In this document: positions 58,176-64,000 of the stretch, in pieces
Numbering within the stretch: position 1 is the first letter of the stretch
Layout: every line of letters starts with the position of its first letter
DNA from: Archegozetes longisetosus
Taxonomy: Eukaryota; Arthropoda; Arachnida; Sarcoptiformes; Trhypochthoniidae
Length of the DNA: 64,000 nucleotides
Direction: 5' to 3'
Assembly (NCBI GenBank): GCA_018873245.2
Contig: JAEMBT020000004.1
Coordinates: 5,442,573 to 5,506,572 of the forward strand
Translations under genes and position numbers: made by a program
Notes under the pieces: model-generated
What the model was told of the DNA's origin: nothing
The model's database searches: none
The model's input: the letters and a program-made list of their open reading frames with translations, nothing else

Positions 58176-61100
58176 ATGGCTAAACTTCCCCCAAAAGATA
58201 TCGTATTAAAGTGGTCTAATGAAGACTTACTTGAATGGTTTCTAAAGGTATTATATCAAATAAGAGACTATGAAATTGAGAGAAATCGAGAGAAAAAGTT
58301 CGTATCAGATTACAGTATCTGTCATTATTGTAGGAGGATTTGCACGACTGCTTTCAAGCTTTCAAGGTTCGAGCTATTAATGGAGCCAGATTATTGGTAA
58401 GAATTTAATTTTGATTATAATTTGAATAGAAAGTTAAGCAGACAATTTGAGATTTTCAAGTTAAAAAGAATAAAAGAATAAAAGTATTAACGTAGAATGG
58501 ATCAAATATATAACTATTAGAGAGAAGTTGGTTTTAATGTATATATGCGACAGGATGATCAACTTGTTAAGCCTAAGGCATACTTAGTGAGTCATTCATT
58601 GTAATTTGCTATTTCAGGATATGAGTGACGATCTGATTATTACATTTTCAGAACTGAAAATCAACAGAAGAAGGTGAGCAGAACTTGCTTTTATTGGCAC
58701 TATTCTGATAGATGTAGTACTTAAGAAAACAGATTCCCATTTGACCAAAAGACAGAGTAGATATGATTGCAGTTTACGCATCACTAACGATGCGCTTGAC
58801 TGGATTTACTCACTTTACTTAACTCCGTTCTATACTTTTAGTGTTATAATAGCTATTCACATGAAACTTTTTCCATCGACCACTCCGAGAGTGTGTAGTC
58901 GGACAAATTTTTTGCTTAGACTCTATTATCAATCGAAGCATTGAAGTCAGATTATTGAACCTTAACCGAATCAAAGTATCCTTTGATAGTTTTTACTTTT
59001 GATAATCTAAGTTTACTTAACTTTTCTCAAAAGTTAATCTTTGTTATGCTGTTAAGCGAGGACCGCCAAGTTGCTAATATTAATTTTCCAAAACTAAATT
59101 GGCATTAATGTGATGTAATGAGATTTTTGTCCATTTGCAGTGCCAATTATGTCTGTTTAGCGACCGAAAAATAACACTTCACAAAGAGCTCCAGGATATA
59201 TCAAATAAACCTTTTATGGCTTTATCTCACTGATTAATAGCTGAAATTTTAAAATATTCTTTAGAAAAGTATAAAATATTCTTTAGAAGAACCATGAAAA
59301 TATGATAAATATTTCGGTCTATTTTGGAAAAATTCAAAATCTCCTCAAATAGTTTTGAAACTTGTATTTCATGCAAGTGATTGACAATCACTGATTGTAT
59401 TCTCAAACAGGTGAATAGAAATGTGCGCTAAAAACGTTAACTGAATTTATGCTTTGTTGATGCCGTAATCTTTATTTGATAAGAGGTTAAAAGTTATTGG
59501 TGATAATCAAAATCTATTTATACGGAAGCAAAACCTCTAGAAATAAGTTGACTGGAAAGGGATATACTGGAGATATAAGTATTTACTAAAAGAGTTGTAT
59601 TAATCTAATAACAGATACCGACATAATCTAACGGCGTAATTACTTGTAACAATATTAAATGTAAGTTTTGTCATGGTTCAGATACTACGTCGACGTAAGA
59701 TAATTAAGTTATTAAAAATCAAAATAGTCATTACAAGGCGTTAATCACAGATAAGATTTCGTCCAGTTTTAGGACTTACGTAATTAGTGAAAGAATGCGA
59801 GTTTCCCAGAAAGGCATAATTTGATTACAAAGCTGTAAGTCATAGGTAATTGGAGTAAAATATTGTTTATTAGAGAGAATAGTGTAAAAAGAAACTAGAA
59901 CAGTAGAACGAGTTAATATGAAATTTGCTTATCATTGCAATGCAATCAAGTTTAGTATTCATAGTAAGTTGACTATAGATTGAAGTGATGGTAAAAATCA
60001 TACAATCGCTATAACGGACAAAAGCTAGGTTGGCATTGAGGTTACAGCTGAATGGGTTGATTATGCTAGAAGTAGTGTAATGTAAAGTCCCCCGCAATGG
60101 TGTGTATGCAATTAGATTGAGTACATGTATAGTAAGTTTTATACAGACAGTAAGAAATAAAAAAGAATAGCGACTGAAATATTTTCAAAGTAAGTCCACC
60201 TTAAGGTAGTAGAGATGATTGCAAACCACTTTTTCTTAGTTGGTTCGGGGAGTAAACAACTAGTAAAAGAGGGTCATGCTTTCCCCTCGACTTGAGTTCG
60301 CGTTTAGTTAGCAAAAGCTAACGCATTCCTCAACTTACAGAATGTTTAGTGCCAGCGATAAGTTTATATGTGCTCAAAATTACAGATCGACATCAATTTT
60401 GAACTTTTACTGTTAAGTTATTCTCAGAGGAGTTCGCATATGTTTTGCTGAACTGTCGCAAGTACTCAACTATTTATAAATACTATTTTACAAGTGTATC
60501 AGTGTCGAGAAACTAAGTCTAAGCTTAGAGCTGAGTCTGAACTTAAAGCTGAGTCTGAACTTAAAGCTGAGTCTGAACTTAAAGCTGGGACTGAAGAGTG
60601 TAATTTTTAAGTGATGCCTTCCCGTATGTGAAAATAACATGAAAGTCGTTTTATGAAAATTCACTTCAAGTGATGCTCCATTATTTAGAGGTGTATTTTA
60701 GCGATTACTTATCACTCATATTTATCAGTTTAATTTTACTGCTAAGCGATTGCTTCTCCAGATGTAGTTTTATACTATAGGCGTGGATGCCTTAAATATT
60801 GTTTTGTTATTCACCTGCTCTAATGTTTGTTCTATTTTAACGGATCAAAATTTTGTGCAGTTTGCAACTATTTTCAGTTCAAACGGTGTTCAGCCTCTGC
60901 CGAGTTCAAATAGTTTGCTTGATTTGATTTTGAAAACATTTTAGTGTGACAACTCGCGTATTACAAGTGTGAACTTTAGGCATTAGGTAATTAAGTTTAT
61001 GAAAGAGAAATATTGTTAGTTATCTATTATAATAGTTTGTGTACGTGAATCTAATTGATATATTATATGAAAATAGTTAAGCGCCGATAAGTGTGACGTG

Positions 61101-64000
61101 AACTTAATCATTAATTCCTATAGTAAACAATACATTGCTGCAACCTGAAAATTGAATACAACTAACGTGTAAATTAACAATGGATGCTAAAGACTTTCTC
61201 TTTCCAATTTACACGAACAAATTGGTTCTTTAAAAAGTCCTGAATGGCCTACTATGAAAAGATACTTCAGAAGGTATATGAGTTTCATATGTTTGTAAAT
61301 TCAAATCCAAGTTATATATAGCGTTTAGACTATACTCGTGTTCAGTATTCAAACTATATTTATATTTAGATGAAATATTTTTGCTTATGTTTGACATATT
61401 TTGTTAGATTATTATTAAAACAATTGCCTTATAAAGACTCGTTATGTTAATCACAAGTTATTAAAGGCGTCCCTTTTCCTGAGTATTTAGCATGAAAAAA
61501 ACTGAATTTTTCCTGTAATGTGATTTTACGTAATGAGAATGAAATGATCCACTATGTCCATTAAGATATATTTCTCATTGTTTACTTAGGTACACAGGTT
61601 ATCATAATTTAATGAGTTTTTTAAAGTTAGAACTTGTGCGTAATAATAGCAGCGGCTAAGTATTATTTATAATGACTATTATGTTTATAATGATTGTGTA
61701 ACAATATAAAAATACGTGTTCGTGTGTTCGTAAAAATCACTAAATTTCAAATTATGTTACGCTTCAAAATCAAACGGCATTTGGTGGTTTGCATGAATGC
61801 ATTTAGCTTAATATTTTAGTATTTTCCCAATTAGAATGAGAATCAAACCAATCATTCTCAAATAGCTTTGGTTATGTTGGCTCATTGTATTTATTGAATA
61901 GTGTCTAAAGTTATGGTGCAAGTGATCCTGTTTTATGTATCATAAGTGTAGGCGCTGAGGCAACAGGTTCCGAAGGCGTTTAAGGCAACCACCTCTTAAG
62001 GGTCTAGCGTTCATATGACAAAATAAGTTAATAAAATTTAATACAATCTCTTTTTGTCGATAAGAATGTAATTTCTCTCAAACAAGTCTTAGGTATAAGC
62101 ATGAAATTTGTTGGTAAAACACGAACTAACATTACATGAGTTACCTTTGAAAAATAAGTTTAATTTGAAAGAAAATAAGTCACGTTCTCTGACAATTAAT
62201 AGCTTAAACTTGAGAATTAGTAGTTAAAGAGCGTTGCAAAATACGACACAAAAATATCTAGTAATAGGCAAAGCTTGTGCACTGAAGTTTGCCGGATATA
62301 ACCCGAAATGTGGGGGTAAGCGTAAATTTGTTTTCCGGAAGAGAAGTGGCATTTATGGCAAATAAAAAGCGCAGTTATATTGGCGATGAAATGTATCCTG
62401 TTGTTCGCTGGTTGTGGTTAGTAGGTAGAATAAGATGAAACCCTTGATAGTGAAGCTATTACGAAAATTTGATCAACTATATAATCTAAGTGTTTACTTA
62501 AAGTCGACGACCCTGTACCAACTTAAACACATACCAACTGAAAAACATACCAACTTAAACTCATTATTTCCCTAAAATCTTAAGCCCTGACTATTTACTT
62601 AACAGAAACAATTGATCATTTCTAAAGACGTATTGTTTTGCAGACAAATCGTTAAATGTATTAATGAATGCAAAACTCAAGCCTGTAATGCGAAAAAGCT
62701 TGTCGGAACCATTAAAGACCACGCGAAGAATAAAGTAGTCGATCAAAGCGGTATTTAATTAGGAAATAAGCCTTTGATTTAAATCTCATTCATGTCATGT
62801 TTGATTTATGATATTTGACTATCTAGAATATGATGACGACGATGATGTCGGCTGGGGCTCAGACTTTGATTCAGATGATGAATCAGATGAGAACAATGAA
62901 GATACTACGAGAACTGAAAGATTAAAGCCCAGTACAAATAAATATGATTTAAAACAAACTGAAGACCCGCTCTATGAACCTGTTTGCGTATATGGGACTG
63001 GATTCAAGTTACTCGAGGAAGAAAGTCAACTTGACTCCAAGGCTACTAATGCTAATGTTGCCGAAGAGAAACGTGAAATAAGTGAATGCATTAATGGGGA
63101 GGCAAATAAAAATGGCATAAACGATCAAAATTCACAATCCAATTCTGACGAACAGATTGAATTATGCGGTCAAACACAAACATCTGAGTTGAATGGCGTC
63201 AAAGGTGTTTCACCGAAACCAAGTCCCAGAGTTATGCCTAAACCTCCCACCACTAAACCTGAAGTACCTAAAAACAAACCTCAAATGTAAGTCTCCTTTG
63301 AATTGATATAATATGCTGATTGTTGTATATTTGATAGCATTCCGCGCAAACCCTTCAATAACAATGGATCGAAAACACCTCAAAAGAGACCTCCATCAGA
63401 GCCGCCGCCACCTCCACTGCCTAAATCTCCACCTCCTGAATTGCATCTTGTGCCTTCTCCAGAATTGCAACTGTTCCCAAGTGACAGTTCCAGTAGTTGT
63501 TCAAACTCACGAAATGCAGATCCAGAAATCTGCGAATCTGTTACAGAAGATGACTATCTTCTTCCAAATAGACCTGAAACACCAATAATTATGGAGCGAA
63601 AACATTCTTCATCTACGCTTTCATCTGTTAGTTTGAGCACAAGAGATGGTGATTCCCCAGTGGGAGCTCTTTCAAATTGGCCCCGAACGCCGAGCTTAGA
63701 AGACGATTACGAATCGTTTCCTCAAATTACAAGGAGTAACAATCAGGCCCAGGAACCATTTAGCGAACAAAACTACGAAACAATTGAAGTGAAAGACAAT
63801 GACGAAAGGTTTATGCCGCAATTTGGTCCAAGACCTCCTCTACCCAAAGTGAAAGAGCCTACAAACCCTTCAAGCAGCAAGACTAAAATAATACCCGATG
63901 TTTTCCCTAATTTACCCAGTTGGTCAAAATCTAAAGATAGAAAAATTACGCCCGACAGTAATCTCGTTGAAGGTCCCAAGACTCTATTGGCAAGTTCAGA
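58176..64000 (+). CDS. SLP-76/BLNK-like adaptor protein, partial (first six exons, 473 residues in window)
   Basis: Exons: 58176-58247, 58334-58396, 58618-58673, 62644-62750, 62827-63286, 63338 to beyond the edge; phases close. Residues about 10-80 form a SAM domain: WSNEDLLEWFLK, then EDLHDCFQAF, the core AINGARLL, and LIITFSELKI. It is followed by a helix-like Lys-rich stretch. Then comes an acidic segment DDDDDVGWGSDFDSDDESD resembling the post-SAM region of SLP-76. A Pro-rich region carries candidate SH3 ligands (PKPSPRVMPKPP, PPPPPLPKSPPP, GPRPPLPK) and Tyr sites in acidic context (DPLYEPV, EDDYLLP, DDYESFP, NYETIEV), fit for SH2 binding after phosphorylation. The family ends with an SH2 domain, which would lie past the right edge. 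LCP2/BLNK/CLNK proteins link tyrosine kinases to PLC-gamma, Vav and Nck; in arthropods the role is little known. Identification rests on domain order and motif style. Confidence 0.78.
58674..62643. other. Intron 3 of the SLP-76-like gene (4.0 kb)
   Basis: No nested gene recognised; the frame at 58741-58944 has no known features. It holds an 18-bp tandem repeat (60513-60595). The rest is AT-rich unique-looking sequence. Confidence 0.45.
60513..60595. repeat. 18-bp tandem repeat, about four units
   Basis: Units of AGCTGAGTCTGAACTTAA in tandem, with diverged first (AGTCTAAGCTTAGAGC) and last (AGCTGGGACTGAAG) copies. Intronic. Confidence 0.9.

Noticed and set aside
58741-58944. 67-codon frame in the SLP-76-like intron
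   Set aside because: It does not join the neighbouring exons in phase and adds nothing to the SAM domain, which is already complete without it.

Overview
This is eukaryotic nuclear DNA, very AT-rich, with spliced genes whose introns start GT and end AG. The gene set points to an arthropod, most likely a chelicerate with a fairly compact genome, such as a mite. It includes two invertebrate ionotropic receptors of the Ir25a and Ir93a type, an oxytocin/vasopressin-type precursor with an arthropod-style peptide, and an SLP-76/BLNK-like adaptor. The species cannot be fixed from the sequence alone. I found no rRNA, convincing tRNA, CRISPR array or intact autonomous transposon.

Layout, left to right. 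(1) 736-1644 (+): a Ser-rich protein I cannot name. (2) 4553-6511 (+): a DEK_C plus SWIB domain chromatin protein in five exons. (3) 10536-21740 (-): a complete Mxd (Mad/Mxi1) repressor, five coding exons spread over 11 kb. (4) 21741-32997: about 11 kb with no recognisable gene, holding small inverted-repeat elements and short tandem repeats. (5) 32998-33879 (-): an intronless Lys/Ser/Pro-rich protein like a linker-histone tail, divergent from (6) EMC3 at 34501-35341 (+). (7) 35972-39939 (-): Ir25a, 11 exons, 925 aa. (8) 42151-48918 (-): an Ir93a-type receptor, 8 exons, 997 aa. (9) 50314-50903 (-): an oxytocin/vasopressin-neurophysin precursor, 3 exons, 143 aa. (10) 51321-55778 (-): TAPT1, 9 exons, 660 aa. 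(11) 58176 to past the right edge (+): an SLP-76/BLNK-like adaptor, first six exons.

I built the exon models by hand from splice sites, reading phase and remembered family sequences. The Mxd, Ir25a, Ir93a, neurophysin and TAPT1 models close in frame at every junction. EMC3 and the SWIB protein each need one extra base in an otherwise conserved block. Both spots lie beside short homopolymers, so an assembly error is the simplest explanation.

Functionally, the two chemosensory/thermo-hygrosensory co-receptor genes stand next to each other on the same strand, which is the most notable gene arrangement here. The neuropeptide gene and TAPT1 follow on that strand, but nothing indicates co-regulation. 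Repeats are mostly MITE-like: at least three pogo/Tigger-type elements, one hAT-type element with a near-perfect 8-bp target duplication, and a 225-bp inverted-repeat family present twice. Two of these inflate the large introns of the Ir93a gene.
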